This document shows, piece after piece, positions 10,611 through 23,185 of a stretch of DNA of 64,000 nt. The stretch comes from Sympetrum striolatum. Taxonomy: Eukaryota > Arthropoda > Insecta > Odonata > Libellulidae. A program made the translations under genes and the position numbers. Every line of letters begins with the position of its first letter. Position 1 is the stretch's first letter. The notes beneath the pieces are model-generated. The model was not told the DNA's origin. It did not search any database and worked only from the letters and a program-made list of their open reading frames with translations. The stretch is from the NCBI GenBank assembly GCA_947579665.1, contig OX388349.1, forward strand, positions 26,940,459-27,004,458, read 5' to 3'.

Positions 10611-11740
10611 ATAGATAGATAGGATACAAATTCACAGCCTAAACTACATGCGTCATTGATCTGAAATTTTTATGACATATTGGCCATAACGTGAAACCCC
10701 CAGGAAAAAAGAGACTTTGATCCTCAGTGTCATAGGTTCGATTCCAGAGGGCCCCAAAGTCCCGATTTTTCCCGTTTGAATGCATTGCCGTGATTTTCGG
10801 GAATTAAAAAAAAATACTTTCCGGATAGGTAGAGAAGTAAAACTCAAGGTGCCTATATTTATGGTCTTGGACTTTCGAAAACATCAATGACTTTTACAAA
10901 AGTTATCCTGGGTTCGATGCTAGGACGATGCAAAGATCTGCCCTTTAAAATACATGGGAGCCGTTTTTCATTATTTTTTTAGATTCACTTATCGAAATGA
11001 TAGGATGTTCGTGCTTGGCTGGAAGATGTATGGTACGAATAAGTTTTAGAAAAAAATTTTCATAAGACCGTACTGTTCCTGGGTTCGAAGCCAGAGCACA
11101 ATAACGTTTCTCTCATAAGGAATATAAAGGAAAAGTAGGACGTCATTTGAGGCAGTTGTAACCAATATTTCTGCTTGAATTTGCATACGCGGTTAGAGAT
11201 GGTGTTTTTCTTTTGTGCTGCATAGAAAGTATTGCCTGAAAGACCCGGGTTCGATGCCGGGCGGTAAAAATATCCACCATATATAATACTATGGGGTACC
11301 TTTTCATAATTTTTTTATGCATTTATCGATATGTAAGGGAGCTCTTGCTTAGATGGAAGATGTATATTAACACTTTGTTTAAGAAAAAAAATAGATAAGA
11401 CCATGCTGTTCCTGGGTTCGATGCCAGAGCACATTATAATTTCTCAAATAAGGAGTATATGTGAATAGTAGGACGTCATTTGAGGTAGTTGCACCTAATA
11501 GTTTTGCTTGAATTTTCACACATATTTAGAGATGGTGATCCTCTATTGTGCTGCATAGTAAGTTCACAGTAAAGACCCGGGTTCGATGCCAGACGATGGA
11601 ATTTCAGCGAATTTTAGGAAAAATTTCAATCCATTTTTTTCTTTTGATGGCCGTCCCGATATGATGCCGACATGAAAATAGTGTTGTCGATCTGCTTGCA
11701 GTATGCAATCAACATTTTACTCGTATATATATATATATAT
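10560..11740 (+). repeat. T-arm array element with internal two-module duplication
   Basis: Plus-strand copy joined head-to-head to the preceding element. GGTTCGA motifs lie at 10735, 10911, 11082, 11248, 11415 and 11580. Modules three and four (around 11082 and 11248) are duplicated as modules five and six; the duplication begins near 11275. The module at 11244-11260 has a perfect five-base-pair T-arm (CCGGG-TTCGATG-CCGGG). The end segment runs into an AT palindrome shared with the next element. Confidence 0.8.
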
Positions 11741-11752
11741 ACGAGTAAAATG
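11713..11752. repeat. Perfect AT-rich palindrome at element junction
   Basis: CATTTTACTCGTA, an alternating TA core, then TACGAGTAAAATG. The imperfect palindrome extends to about 11690-11779 through the family end hairpins, because two elements meet tail-to-tail here. Confidence 0.9.
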
Positions 11753-12940
11753 TAGCTTGCATACTGCAAGCAGATCGACAACAATAATTTAAAATTGGAA
11801 TTACATCGGGACGGCCCTCCAAAGAAAAAAAAGGATTGAAAATATTCTTAAAATTCGCTGATTTTTCATCGTCTGGCATCGAACCCGGGTCTTTACTGTG
11901 AACTTACTATGTAGCACAATAGAAGACCACCATCCTAAACTATGTGTAAAAATTCAATCAGAAATATTGGCTACAACTGCCTCAAAAGACGTTCTAATTT
12001 TCACGAATGTAAATGGCTCTCTTGATTCGAACCAAGGACGATCTTGGAAATCTAAAATTTGTTTCTGAAACCTATATATGATATCTATATATATACCGAA
12101 TTTCAAGTTTCTGTATTATTGGGAAAGGTTTCAAAATAATTCCTAAATATCGGATAAATTTCTGATTGCAGAGACACCTGGTGTCGAACCCAGGAAATAT
12201 TGTAATCTGAGAATGCAGAGTTTGATTTGTAAGGGCTGGCTTTTTTATCATGCAAAGTTTGAAGTCGATAGCATGCCGGGAAGTACCTTAATTTTGTTAC
12301 CGTTATCTCCGTAAGAAATGCATTGAGAAGTGCAAATGGCCCTCTGGGATCGAACCAAGGACCATCAGCGAACATCTAAAATTTGATTATGAGATATATT
12401 CATTTTATGTATTTACGTGCCGAGTTTCAAGTTTCCATGCCATCGGGAAAGGGTCCAAAAAAAATCTTAAAAATCGCCACAATGCATTTTAAACGGCCGA
12501 TTTTTGCCTCGACCTAGCATCGAACCCAGTATATTTTTAGTAAAACTGATTTATGTTTTCGATATATCATGACTATATATATCGGCTCCTTGAGTTTTGA
12601 GTCCCTACCTATCCGGCAAGTATTTTTTAAAAATTCCCGAAAATCAAAGCAATGCATTTAAACGGGAAAAATCGGGACTTTGGGGCCCTCTGGAATCGAA
12701 CCCATGACACTGAGGTTCAAAATCGCAATTTTTCTGGCGGTTACACGTTATGGCCAATATGTCGTAAAAATTTCAATTCAATGACGCTTGTGGTTTAGGC
12801 TGTGAATTTGTATCCTCTCTATATATATATATGATATATGAATGAATCCGGAGAAGCATCTATATATAATAGATGTATATATGAATATATATATGATATA
12901 TGAATGAATCCGGAGAAGCATCTATATATTATAGATTTTA
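11741..12940 (-). repeat. T-arm array element, long type, with duplicated head
   Basis: Minus-strand long-type copy. B-box complement motifs are visible at, for example, the ATCGAACCCGG near 11878, TTCGAACC near 12028, GTCGAACCC near 12182, ATCGAACC near 12350, ATCGAACCC near 12521 and ATCGAACCC near 12697. Its head segment (GAATGAATCCGGAGAAGCAT) is present twice, at about 12840 and 12903. Confidence 0.8.
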
Positions 12941-14700
12941 CACGGTCTTAGTTGAAGATATTTTTCATTCAAAGATTATGAGATTGAATATTGAGTTGAT
13001 ACAGCTTTGTAGACTTAATTGTAACTTATGTTTCTTGGCATATTGGATTGTAAAGTCTGGTATTTGCTATCTATCGACAATTATGAAGCATGTGTTACGA
13101 TTAAGGTTGTTAAAGTGGTATTTATGAAATTTAATATCCCCTTTGAGAATCAACTTCTGCTAGTCTATATATATATATATTTAAAAAATTTATTTCATTT
13201 TTTAAATCAGTATTTTTAGCTTATTTTGGATATGAATATATTTTTCCCCGTGCAATCATCTAATTATGTCATTAATTTTTACCTAAAAGCATCAGTTTAA
13301 CAAATATTCATATGCAGTTTTCGATATTTAGTTTATTTTTTCCTGAAGAAAAATGTCTCTAAGTTTGAAGTATATTCAAAGCAATTGGGAAGATGGATCG
13401 AAATTTCACCGCAAGACATATGTTGGACAACCCAGATACAGGGTATAAAAAAGTCCCTCTCATTCAATATTTGATCTAGGTATACATTTCCTCTCTCGGT
13501 GCTAAATGGCTAATGATTACTTAAATAGATATCCGTGGAAATTTTTTGAAACATGTTCATCAAACAAATAAATTAATTGATGAAAATTAATAATACACTT
13601 TCATAATCAATTAAATAACCCATTATTTTAGAATTATCAATTCATCTGGATGTTCCAATATGATTGTATTCTGTAAAGATACATCAGTAACTGCAGTTTT
13701 GCAGTTGCGTTGGGACTAGAAATTTACGTTCGGCGCTTTCTAGAAGAATAGGCATTTATTTCAGGATGAAATACATAAGCGCATAAAGTTAAAAGGATGG
13801 AAAAGATCTGGAATCACGGGAATTGAGAAAGAAGGCAACTTTAGCCATAACTCAGATTTGGCAGAGCGGGGGGAAAAGGACATCGACTGGGAAAGATGTC
13901 TCACGGAACTTTGCCAATGATTTTCCTCTCTCTCTCTTGCCCAAAACATTTCACTTATGTCTAACCACTGACGAGAGTACTTCTCACAAAACCTCAACTC
14001 CTAAAAGGTTGAAAAAGTTGTCCGCTTTTGTTCGACTCGTTTATTCTTCAACATGGTTTCCACTCCTGAACAGTTAATGTTTATTCCCGCATTTTTGCTC
14101 CTTTCTGAGGAAAATAATTCTTGGAAACGACCCCGAATAAGTTAACCGCACAAAACTCCGTACAACTCAGTAAGTTTCGGAGCCAACTGTTAGGGGCGCA
14201 AGGATTTTGCTATGAATGGGGGAAATGGTTTAATTTATGAAGAATTGAACTATTAGAATCCTTCCAGAGCTGCCATTTTCCTGACGATTCGCTATGGATG
14301 AGATCATCGCTTTGATTTAGCATCGGCTCCGACCGATTCCATGGCTAATTTCATTGATTTATCCTACTGAAACACGGAAATTTCCTTTCCAACTCCCATA
14401 TCCAATTTTTTTGCCAATATAGCAATTTACATTCCATGAACTCGCCCATAATGATCTCCAGGGGTCACTCCCCTCAGTTTGATCAATAGGTAGAGTTAAT
14501 GTGAGTTTAATCGCACAGAAGACCGTATGGAGCAAATATTATTCCTAGAGTCAAAGGGTGGCGATTTTGCTACCCGACCGGGTGTAACTACAAGCGTCCA
14601 GCAAGGAATTCATCACCAAATTATAAATAGACTAAAACTCAACATAATTGATCAGAAGGGAGAAGAGAATTGAGAAAATCATAAAAAAGTGGCACTAGAC
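12941..14700. other. Sequence without recognised genes
   Basis: AT-rich sequence with a somewhat GC-richer part at about 13680-14180. Overlapping frames occur there on both strands (13761-13997 minus, 13823-14077 plus), but neither shows a recognisable domain, so I do not call a gene. Confidence 0.5.
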
Positions 14701-14739
14701 GATAGCTCCAGGTCAAAAAACAGGGTACGTGACACAAAA

Positions 14740-15060
14740 CCACTGTTAATCTTTGGTCCTTATAAATCAAAAGGACAAATCTCAGCATTTTAAATTTTCT
14801 ATTATTTATAAATTACATTGCAGCGGTTGTGTTGCAATATATATTGGACAAAGGAGCCGTTGTTTTTCTGCTCGCGCCAATGAGCACAAGAAATCTTTTA
14901 TGAACTACTCATTTATTTCTCATTTTTCCAAAAACTCGGATATAAATAAAGATTACTACCCTTTTCAGGCTGTAGTTCTATGTAAAATTTGTTATGGCCA
15001 TAGGATGACCTTTTTCGTAATGAAACAGTCTTTCAACTTTCCGACAAATTTTGAATGAAT
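14740..15060 (+). pseudogene. Penelope-like GIY-YIG endonuclease fragment
   Basis: A 101-codon frame resembles the C-terminal GIY-YIG endonuclease of Penelope-like retroelements. Visible motifs are IIYKL at residues 17-21, the Cys-x2-Cys pair at 23 and 26, YIG at 30-32, Arg36 and the likely catalytic Arg41, then Glu44-His45. In the intact family this domain nicks target DNA, downstream of a reverse transcriptase. Here no reverse transcriptase is recognisable upstream and the frame ends soon after, so it is a truncated relic. The downstream stretch to about 15330, ending in TGATGAATAAAAATAA, may be its 3' UTR. Confidence 0.65.
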
Positions 15061-15329
15061 TCCTATCCCCAAGCAACTCTCCCCTTCTATTATATACTCT
15101 CACTCACTTGTCCCTAACTTCATCTCTACTATTTACCCCATAATATTCTTTTATTTTCCCTTTCTAACTAATATAATTTATGTCTAAGTGTCTCCGGAAT
15201 ATCACTTGCTGATAGCCGAACCTTGCCGAAAATGGTCGATTCTTGAGTGTTTCTATCAATTTGTGTAATGGTACTCATTATTTATATTTTATCTTACTTC
15301 TGATGAATAAAAATAATTTTAATTTAGTT

Positions 15330-17200
15330 ATAAGTAAATAATAACGGTAGAACAGGGTTACGTATAAAACTTAAAAGTGAGAGTGTTAAAGAAATCTTAA
15401 TGGATGCAAATAGCTTATGTTATATGTTACAAGAATAAAAAATTAGAAGTTGCCAATTAAGGATATATTGTGGGGATATATACTCGTATATTAACGAAAA
15501 TGAATAATGTATTAATATATGCTATCAGGATGCATAAACTTTCCATCGATGGTGGCAGCTACCAGTCAATTTCAAATGCAAAATTTAGCATGTTCAGCGG
15601 TAGAATGTGTTGCAAAATTATAGAAGCGACACCCTATCGTTATGTTATAATCAGGATTCCAAGTTGTGAAGATCATTTGAGTAGATTATCATTGACGTGG
15701 GAATAATTGGATAATGTAGAAATAGTTTAAGAAAGAAAAGGATGTTGTAATCAAATGTAGATACTACATGAAAATGAAATCGGTTGATATTTGGCACTTT
15801 TGCGGAAAAATTACTATGTCTATACTTTTCTAAATGTCAAATTTATAAATGATAGACTTGATTTTCTTATTGTCATTCAAAGTGGTGTCGTGAAACATAA
15901 CGGAGAAACCCTATTACACTACCTTTATCCTGTCTCTCCATTTTAAGTATTTAGCTACTTCCGAGCAACCCTCTCTGTGCATTACCACCATGCGTCTCAA
16001 GAAATGAATGAGGAAGCATTCTATAACTCTCCTTAATGCGCTATGGCAAATGGATCTCGGGAATGATATCATAAGATTCCTCAGTCATTGGAGGAAGTTT
16101 TTCCTCCGCACTCAGGACTCTCTATTAATCACACCACGATAGAGTTGGAGCAGAAGAATCGCAGTCTTCAATCACATCGCACCTCGTACTTGTCGCCTTT
16201 GTGGCCTCGATCGCAGTCACTCTGACTGGGGCCACCCCGTGACCGCGATAACTTCTCTTCCGAATCCATCAAAGTCAACTTGGAGCATCTGGAAACGCCC
16301 GCTATTCGTCTCCAGATATAGGGATTGGCCACAGTCACTTTCTGCAGATTCTGTATGGGTTATCTGAGATAAAACCTTCGAAATGTTGAGCAAAAATGTA
16401 TTAATTGAGGAACATAGTTTGGGGGAGCTTCGTTTCATAAGTTTCTGCGATTCCTTAATTTATACGAGAGATATTAAAATTCTGGAGGACTAATTTTTCA
16501 TTATTTACTTAATGTTTTGAAAACCGTGAGTTACGCACAAATTAACGCAACACTAAAGAGCCGGTAATGGAAAACCACTTCATTCCTCATTCGGATGTCC
16601 CAAAAAAATGTAAGTCATTTTTTTCGAATGCATATCCTGGAGATTTCCTTGTCGGTACAAATTTACTTTTTCTCTAAATTGTTTGGCATCGAGTTGACAA
16701 GGGTTACCATACCTCAAACGCAATAATATTAATTAGGTAAGTTAATAAGGCGAAATAGAAAAAAATAGAAGGTATGCGTATTTGATTTTGCGAAAAACAT
16801 TTTTTTCTCTATTATCCTGGGACACCGTACTCCTCATCCGGCCTAGGAATCCTCATTCCTCTCTACAAGCTCTTAATAGCAAATGGCAGAGGGAATGAGG
16901 AACCAACCCGCCTTGGGCTGAAAACTTAACAGACAATGAGCCAATGTGAGATGTAGATAAATAGATATTTTGTTTGGTTATTGGGAAGTTATGTCCATTT
17001 GGACCTCTTTTAACTAATCTTGTATGTTATAATAATATTTAGAGAGAAAATTAACAACAAAAGAAGATTATAGGTTGGAGAAAAGTCATTGAAAGTTAAG
17101 GTTGTCGAAGAAAAATCGCACATTGCGGGAAAACACAAATAAAAGGGAGAGGGGAGGATACCTCAAAAAATGGAAAGGCAATACGCAGTATTATGTATAC
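15330..17200. other. Mostly featureless, GC-richer patch at 15.96-16.33 kb
   Basis: The patch at 15960-16330 has a plus-strand frame reading RTCRLCGLDRSHSDWGHP near 16180-16235. This vaguely resembles the Cys/His tail found after some LINE reverse transcriptases, but there is no supporting reverse transcriptase. Nothing else is recognised. Confidence 0.35.
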
Positions 17201-17211
17201 ACACATAAAAA

Positions 17212-17458
17212 ATGTTTTTTTTTTTTATTTTTTTAATTGCTTACCTGCTGTTGCCCTTCACCGGTGAAGTCCCCCTAAGCTCTACTGAACTTTTCAGGAG
17301 GTGCTTCACCGAGGCAACAGCAACAACGAACACACACGACCATTCCCTGAATCGGAAAAATCCGACTCAGCCGGGATTCGAACCCGGGACCTTAGGGTAG
17401 GAGCGATAGCTTAGATGGCATGCTATCCACTCGGCCACCAAGGCCGGTGGATAGCATG
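17212..17458 (-). repeat. tRNA-headed SINE
   Basis: Read on the minus strand it has: a tRNA-like head (about 17448-17372) with A-box-like TGGCCGAGTGGATAGC and perfect B box GGTTCGAATCC in a CCCGG...CCGGG T stem; a short TCGGATTTTTCCGATT segment; a body of about 130 bp; and an A-rich tail (plus-strand T-run at 17213-17235). The head looks like a class II (Leu/Ser-type) tRNA, inferred from the A-box region and the extra length between boxes. The 5' end continues into an inverted copy of part of the head. Confidence 0.75.
17418..17457. repeat. Hairpin at SINE 5' end
   Basis: CATGCTATCCAC and GTGGATAGCATG form a perfect 12-bp inverted repeat around CGGCC/GGCCG, joining the tRNA-like head to an inverted partial copy of itself. 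Confidence 0.8.
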
Positions 17459-17459
17459 T

Positions 17460-19298
17460 AGAGTGAAAACCTGAAAACGTAATATAAAATAGATTGAATA
17501 TTAGAAAAAATGTGTGATAGCGATACGAAAATTTACTACCATATCTGTAACATGCATGCTCGTTTACTCATTTAAAGAAACTAGACCTGATCGTTATTAC
17601 TTTTGATTCATTTCTTTTCATGTAAGCCTTATTTCACAGTTGATTTAACGAACCTTTCTAGCATTTTCGCAATTTATTAGAGCCTCCTCATCGATTTCTT
17701 GTCATTTACTCAGCAAAAAAGTTATAAAATATCGCAAACAAAGGAAGTTAAATTTAAATGAATTCTTATTATGTTTATGAGTAATCCTATCACAAACAAA
17801 CAAAATATATACGTAAATTGGGCATTTTTCTAAAAATAGACGTTAAATGACTGATTTCTGTGTCACCGATAGTGACTTCCTTGTCACAGATATGAATTTC
17901 CTTGTCACAGTATTGATAAATAACTTAGTATAAATTTTAGTTTTCTTTTTTTCAAATATAAAATCGCAATATAAATTCAAACTCTTGACATTTGAAATCA
18001 CGATATATGAAAATCCCATTTTTTTCTGAAAATTATATGTCCTATTCGTCCTAAAATATCAGTATTGAGAGTCATGGTTGCAATAATTCTTCTTCTGGAT
18101 ACTCATAGTAATTGATGAAGAAACATTACGAAATAATGTTCGTAAATAAAAAAATGGAAAAACCGGAGACTCTAGAACAGAAATCTTATTTCAATGCGTC
18201 TCAGAAGATAAATTCGAACATTTCAAAAGAGCTGATCGAGGAAATGAAAGAACAAGTCAATGATGGAGGAATTGATTGGGAGAGTGAATGGGGTAAGCAA
18301 GAAGGGCCTCTTGATTTTTACGAAGACCTTCTCTTTCAGAGACTGGAATCGAATCTGATTGGGCTTGAGGAAGTGTCTTCTAGTGGCCATCTGCAGGGGC
18401 GTCGAGGCACTGTGATTGCTCGATAAATACATCTAGAGGGTCCTAGATTAATAGCCGAAAGGTGGAAAAAGCCGAGGAAGGCCTCTCTTCTCAAAGACAG
18501 GGGACCAAGTGTGAGAAGGCTAATTTTCTCATCCTCGAACGTAAATTTTACTTATCTGTGATCATCTTGATGAACAATTCTCTTTTATTTCCCTCTATAA
18601 ATAATTTCAAGATTGGTTTTTGAATCTAGAATGTTAGATTTTATTACCTCTCATTACTACAGATGTTCTTTGAAATACAATGTGGGAGCAATTTGAAAAG
18701 AATCATAAATGTAGTCGTAGTAAATTTGATATTCATTCAGGCTTCTTTTCCGGCGAAACAAATTTGAATAAATTTCTTATATAGTGTGCTCTATTAAACT
18801 GAAAAATTCTAAGGATTACTACTTTCGATATAAGGATGACAGGAGTTAATTATAAATTGCTGTAAAATGTCATGTGACATTAATGGGCATCTCCTGGTGC
18901 CATTTATAGGGATGTACTATGCTCAGTAGAACAAAGCTTAACTCTCTCATTCATTAAAATGCTTAAGGTGAAATGGATTCAATAAAATTTGCTTTCTTCG
19001 AGCACTCAAGCAATAATATTTATTAAAATATGTTATTCATAAGAAGTTTTATACCTGATTTGATCGAAATTACGAGTAAATGTAATTACTAATTACGTAT
19101 AATAATTTTTAGTATATAGGTATTTGAGGTAAGCAGTGCAGTATTCCACGCATTGAGGACGTAAGGTAAGTACTATAATAATGTTAAGGTAAATTTGTCA
19201 TGAGATTCCCCTGAATTGTAACAATGCATCCATTAGTAATTCGTTTTGTGCAAGAGCGTTATCCCTCGTTGTAAGGAGTGGTAACTAAAGTCTTTAAT
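17460..19298. other. AT-rich sequence containing one unassigned ORF
   Basis: Only the reading frame at 18112-18426 stands out; the rest has no recognised feature. Confidence 0.5.
18112..18426 (+). CDS. Unassigned 104-codon ORF, possible exon or chance frame
   Basis: I do not recognise this protein. The frame starts MMKKHYEIMF and has a charged, Glu/Lys-rich middle (ISKELIEEMKEQ, about residues 38-49), then an acidic DWESEW segment. That composition is less AT-driven than most frames here. It overlaps a GC-richer patch, but no splice site, promoter or poly(A) context decides it. It could be an exon of an unknown gene, an old transposon frame or chance. Confidence 0.2.
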   Translation: MMKKHYEIMFVNKKMEKPETLEQKSYFNASQKINSNISKELIEEMKEQVNDGGIDWESEWGKQEGPLDFYEDLLFQRLESNLIGLEEVSSSGHLQGRRGTVIAR

Positions 19299-19299
19299 G

Positions 19300-19774
19300 A
19301 AAAATCTGATGTGGCCAGCACATGACTTTCTCCATCTATATAAGATGTAAATATTTATCTACCGCAGTAATTTCGAACTCTATATTCCATCTAAACTTGG
19401 AATATGAGTGATTAATATAAATATATTATTATCTTTGACGCCAAAAACATGAATAATAATGTTTTACGGGACATGATCGATGAAAAACGATGAAATTGGC
19501 ATTTCGCCCATAGAGCCCAGAGCGCCCCCAGAGCGCGATATAGTAACATTTCATTATCTAAAACTTTTATAAGTAATACAATGCACGTATATATCATATT
19601 TATGGAGATATTTTGAAAACCGGAAATGAGCTATAATGAATAAAGCTCGACTTCCGGTCAACCGATTTACTCCAAAAACTAATCAACTCTGACAGCACAC
19701 ACCACAGTACTATATACGAAGTTTGGTATTAATACGACCAATAGTTTTCACGATAGAGCGCCCACTAACACACA

Positions 19775-19815
<41 letters not shown>

Positions 19816-19952
19816 ATACACACAGACATCATTCCGAAAATGGTCAAAACGTGTTCTAGGGACCCCAAAACATGTATTTCCGTTGAAATCACGAAGTCAA
19901 ATTTTTTCATGAAAAGAATACTTTCTCTATACATCGTAGATGGAGAAAGTAA
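19300..19952 (+). mobile_element. ACTTCCGGT/CA element, internally deleted copy 3
   Basis: The head AAAATCTGATGTGGCC is followed by the conserved segment up to CCCAGAGCGCC. An internal deletion then jumps into a partial module at about 19535. A CA tract (19768-19830) and the standard end (GATGGAGAAAGTAAAAA) follow. The next copy begins at once, sharing the A-run. Confidence 0.8.
19768..19830. repeat. (CA)n microsatellite inside mobile element
   Basis: CA run with CATACA interruptions, in the same internal slot as in the other copies. Confidence 0.9.
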
Positions 19953-20828
19953 AAAATCTGATGTGGCCAGCACATGACTTTCTCCATATATAAGATGTAA
20001 ATATTTATCTACGACAGTAATTTCGAACTCTATATTCCATCTAAACTTGGAAGATAAGTGATTAATTTATATATTATTATCTTTGACGTCACAAACATTA
20101 TAAATAATATTTTTCGGGACATGATCGATGAAAAGCGATGAAATTGGTCATTCGCCCATTGAGCCCAGAGCGCCCACGAAGTACATAATCAGCAACTTCC
20201 GGTTTATCAGTATTTCATGAATAACTCCTAAACAATCAGTGATAAAAAATATGTTTCAAACAAAAGTTATTGGAAATTTTATTCTCTAACACTTTTATAA
20301 ATAATAGTATATACCTAAATATCATATTTATGGAGATATTTTGAAAACCGGAAATGAGCTTTGAAGAGTGAAGCTCGACATCCGATCTACCGATTTACTC
20401 CAAAAACTAATCAACTGTAAATACATAAAGCAAAGTACAATATATGAAATTTGGTGTTGATACAACAAACAGTTTTCATGATAGAGCGCCCACAAAGTAC
20501 ATAACAGCTACTTCCGGTTTATCGGTATTTCACGAATAACTCCTAATCAACCGGTGATACAAAAATATGTTAAATACAAAAGTTATAGAAAATTACATTA
20601 TCTAAAACTTTTATAATTAATACAACATACGTATGTTTCATATTTAGGGAGATATATTGAAAACCGGAAATGAGCTTTGATGAATGAAGCTCGACTTTCG
20701 GTTAACCGATTTACTTCAAAAACTAATCAACTCTGACAGCACACACCACAGTATTATATATGAAGTTTGGTATTGATACGACCAATAGTTTTTACGTTAG
20801 AGCGCCCACTAACACACACACACATACA

Positions 20829-20889
<61 letters not shown>

Positions 20890-21022
20890 ACAGACATCAT
20901 TCCGAAAATGGTCAAAACGTGTTCTAGGGACCCCAAAACATGTATTTCCGTTGAAATCACGAAGTCGAATTTTTTCATGAAAACAATACTTTCTCTATAC
21001 TTCGTATATGGAGAAAGTAAAA
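19952..21022 (+). mobile_element. ACTTCCGGT/CA element, copy 4
   Basis: Full-length copy, head-to-tail with copy 3. It has the head at 19952, two internal modules (near 20203 and 20518), a (CA)n tract at 20812-20893, and the end module finishing with ATATGGAGAAAGTAAAAA. It is non-coding. Confidence 0.8.
20812..20893. repeat. (CA)n microsatellite inside mobile element
   Basis: Long CA run with one CAGACA and two CATACA interruptions, in the same internal slot. Confidence 0.9.
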
Positions 21023-23185
21023 AGTGTAAGTCGGAATGAATTAATACTCAGGAGTACAGGTATTGACGGTCGGATTATAAATCCTTGAAGAGGATGAGAA
21101 GAAAGTTGTGCGTAATATCCTGTATCATAATAAAAAATACTTAGCAAAATATATTAACAATAGGGGATGAGTCGATCTTGATGGATATGGTAAATCACAT
21201 TTCCTCTTAAAAATATCTGAAATATCTCAATCTGTATCCCTCGAACACTCGATATTAGAATTTTAAATCAAAAGATGTACTAATCTTCTGATTCGAGAGG
21301 GAACAGTTATTGTATCGAAATAATAATTTGCCCTTAAGCTGTCCTTTTTTTCTCAAAACATGGCTTGTAGATTTGTAACTGTGGAGTTCTGACATATCCC
21401 TTAGGGAAATTACTTTACAGGAATTGGGTCTTTGGTCGTAGCGTTATTAGCTGAATATGTCAAGATTAGATTGATAATATAACGCTGAATTTCCCAAGGG
21501 AGCGAGCTGTCCCATACACCTAATTTCTAATAATCAATATTTTACTATTTACTAGTAATTTAATAATGAAACGGAAAACCGTGTTCAAATATACCGTTGG
21601 GAATATATGCAAACGCAAAGTAGATACGCAAACTGGGTACATCTATTAACAAGACACATTATTGGTTCGAATAATCTACGGCAGTTTCCATTACGTTGAT
21701 TTTCTTAAAGATTTATTCCGATACATAAATGACGGCCTATTGTTTGTGCAGATATATTCAAGTGAAATTTTATCTCCAAATGTTTTTGCAAAACATGAGA
21801 AATATTTGCAAACTACTGAAAATACTTTGCGTAAATGATGTAATTTATTGTTTCCGAGCAGGATATATATAGTGTATTTCAGTAGTACATTTGCGATAAC
21901 GTCATGCCGTATCCAGCTATAGTTCAATAAAGGCCACGATATAACTGAGCTTAGGTGAAAGTTGCTTCACTATGTCACTAATAGAACTAGTATCCCATCC
22001 GTTTCATAGAAAACACTGAAAATTTCGTAATAGGACACGAAAACGGAAAAAACTTTCTCTAAAACAATAATCTACTCGTACGAGTGGTACATGATAAAAT
22101 TATATTTTGATTTAAAAATTCTGACATTAATATATTAGACTACACGAAGTATAAGAAATTTACTGATAAAACAATATTAAATCGCATTCCTAATACAGTG
22201 AGCCAAATTTATTTTATCTTCCAAAGGTTATTCGTGGAAATTACAAATAGATTTGAAGTGTTATGTTGAAATAGATACTTAAAGCTACTTAGAATGTTCT
22301 CACTTTTTGTTTACCTTTTTCTAGGGAATAAATCCAAGACTACGTAGTAAAATTATTCCATTGTATTTTATAATGTAATTCATCACCATGTTATGAATTG
22401 AAATGACAATAACTAAGATTGCCTCTTTAAGAAAAAAATATTTATAAATTGAAGTCAATTAAGTCCATTAATGGTCTCTAAACTATTTTCATTTAAGCTC
22501 GAGAATCCTTCTGATATGGAGTCTCATCGCTAAAGATTCTTAAAGGGAGTGCTTTTTATCTCAAATTATTCTCCTTCCTTATTTTACACTGACTCTCTCT
22601 CCGGTATTCACTTTCACCTGGATATGGCATCCTTGCCATAAACGCTCGACTAATTACTTCGCTGATACGCTCTACTTCGAAAATAAATGTCCGCCGCACA
22701 GTTTTCAAAGTATTCGCATTTTTTCTTAATCAGAATTGAGCACCTGTGGGAATTGCGAAATAATTTGCGAATTTTTACAGCGGGGAGAATGGACTTTAGA
22801 TTACGGAGAGAGACAGACTCATTGTCCACTTTTTTGTGGAATTTAATTCGCTAGTTTTGTGCTGCTGTTTCATTGGCACGAAAAGTTCCTTTTTTGTATT
22901 CGTGTCCATTTTTATCCTTTCGCACGGTAAATATAAATTTGATTTCAAGACTAGTGAATGAGAGAAAATTCGAAATAAATTGAAAGATTACGAATGGAAA
23001 CGACAATCTTTCCTTTACTTAGAACGTCGTATTTTGATTCGATTATAATGTATATATAATCGATAGAACGATTCGCAAGAAAGGGGTTGAAATAAAATTG
23101 AAGCATTTCCTGAATCATCCTAATTCATGAAATAAAGGAATACGTTCATACTTTTAAGTTCGTGTATACTCAAGTAATTTTCCTC
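21023..23185. other. AT-rich sequence without recognised features
   Basis: No gene or mobile element recognised. Composition is slightly higher in GC at 22540-22830, with no motif I can name. Confidence 0.55.

Noticed and set aside
16180..16240. Cys/His motif resembling a LINE C-terminal knuckle
   Set aside because: Only a short stretch (CRLCGLDRSHSD) with stops upstream and no reverse transcriptase nearby.
17372..17448. Functional tRNA gene
   Set aside because: It has good boxes but lacks a convincing acceptor stem and continues into a SINE body and A-rich tail.
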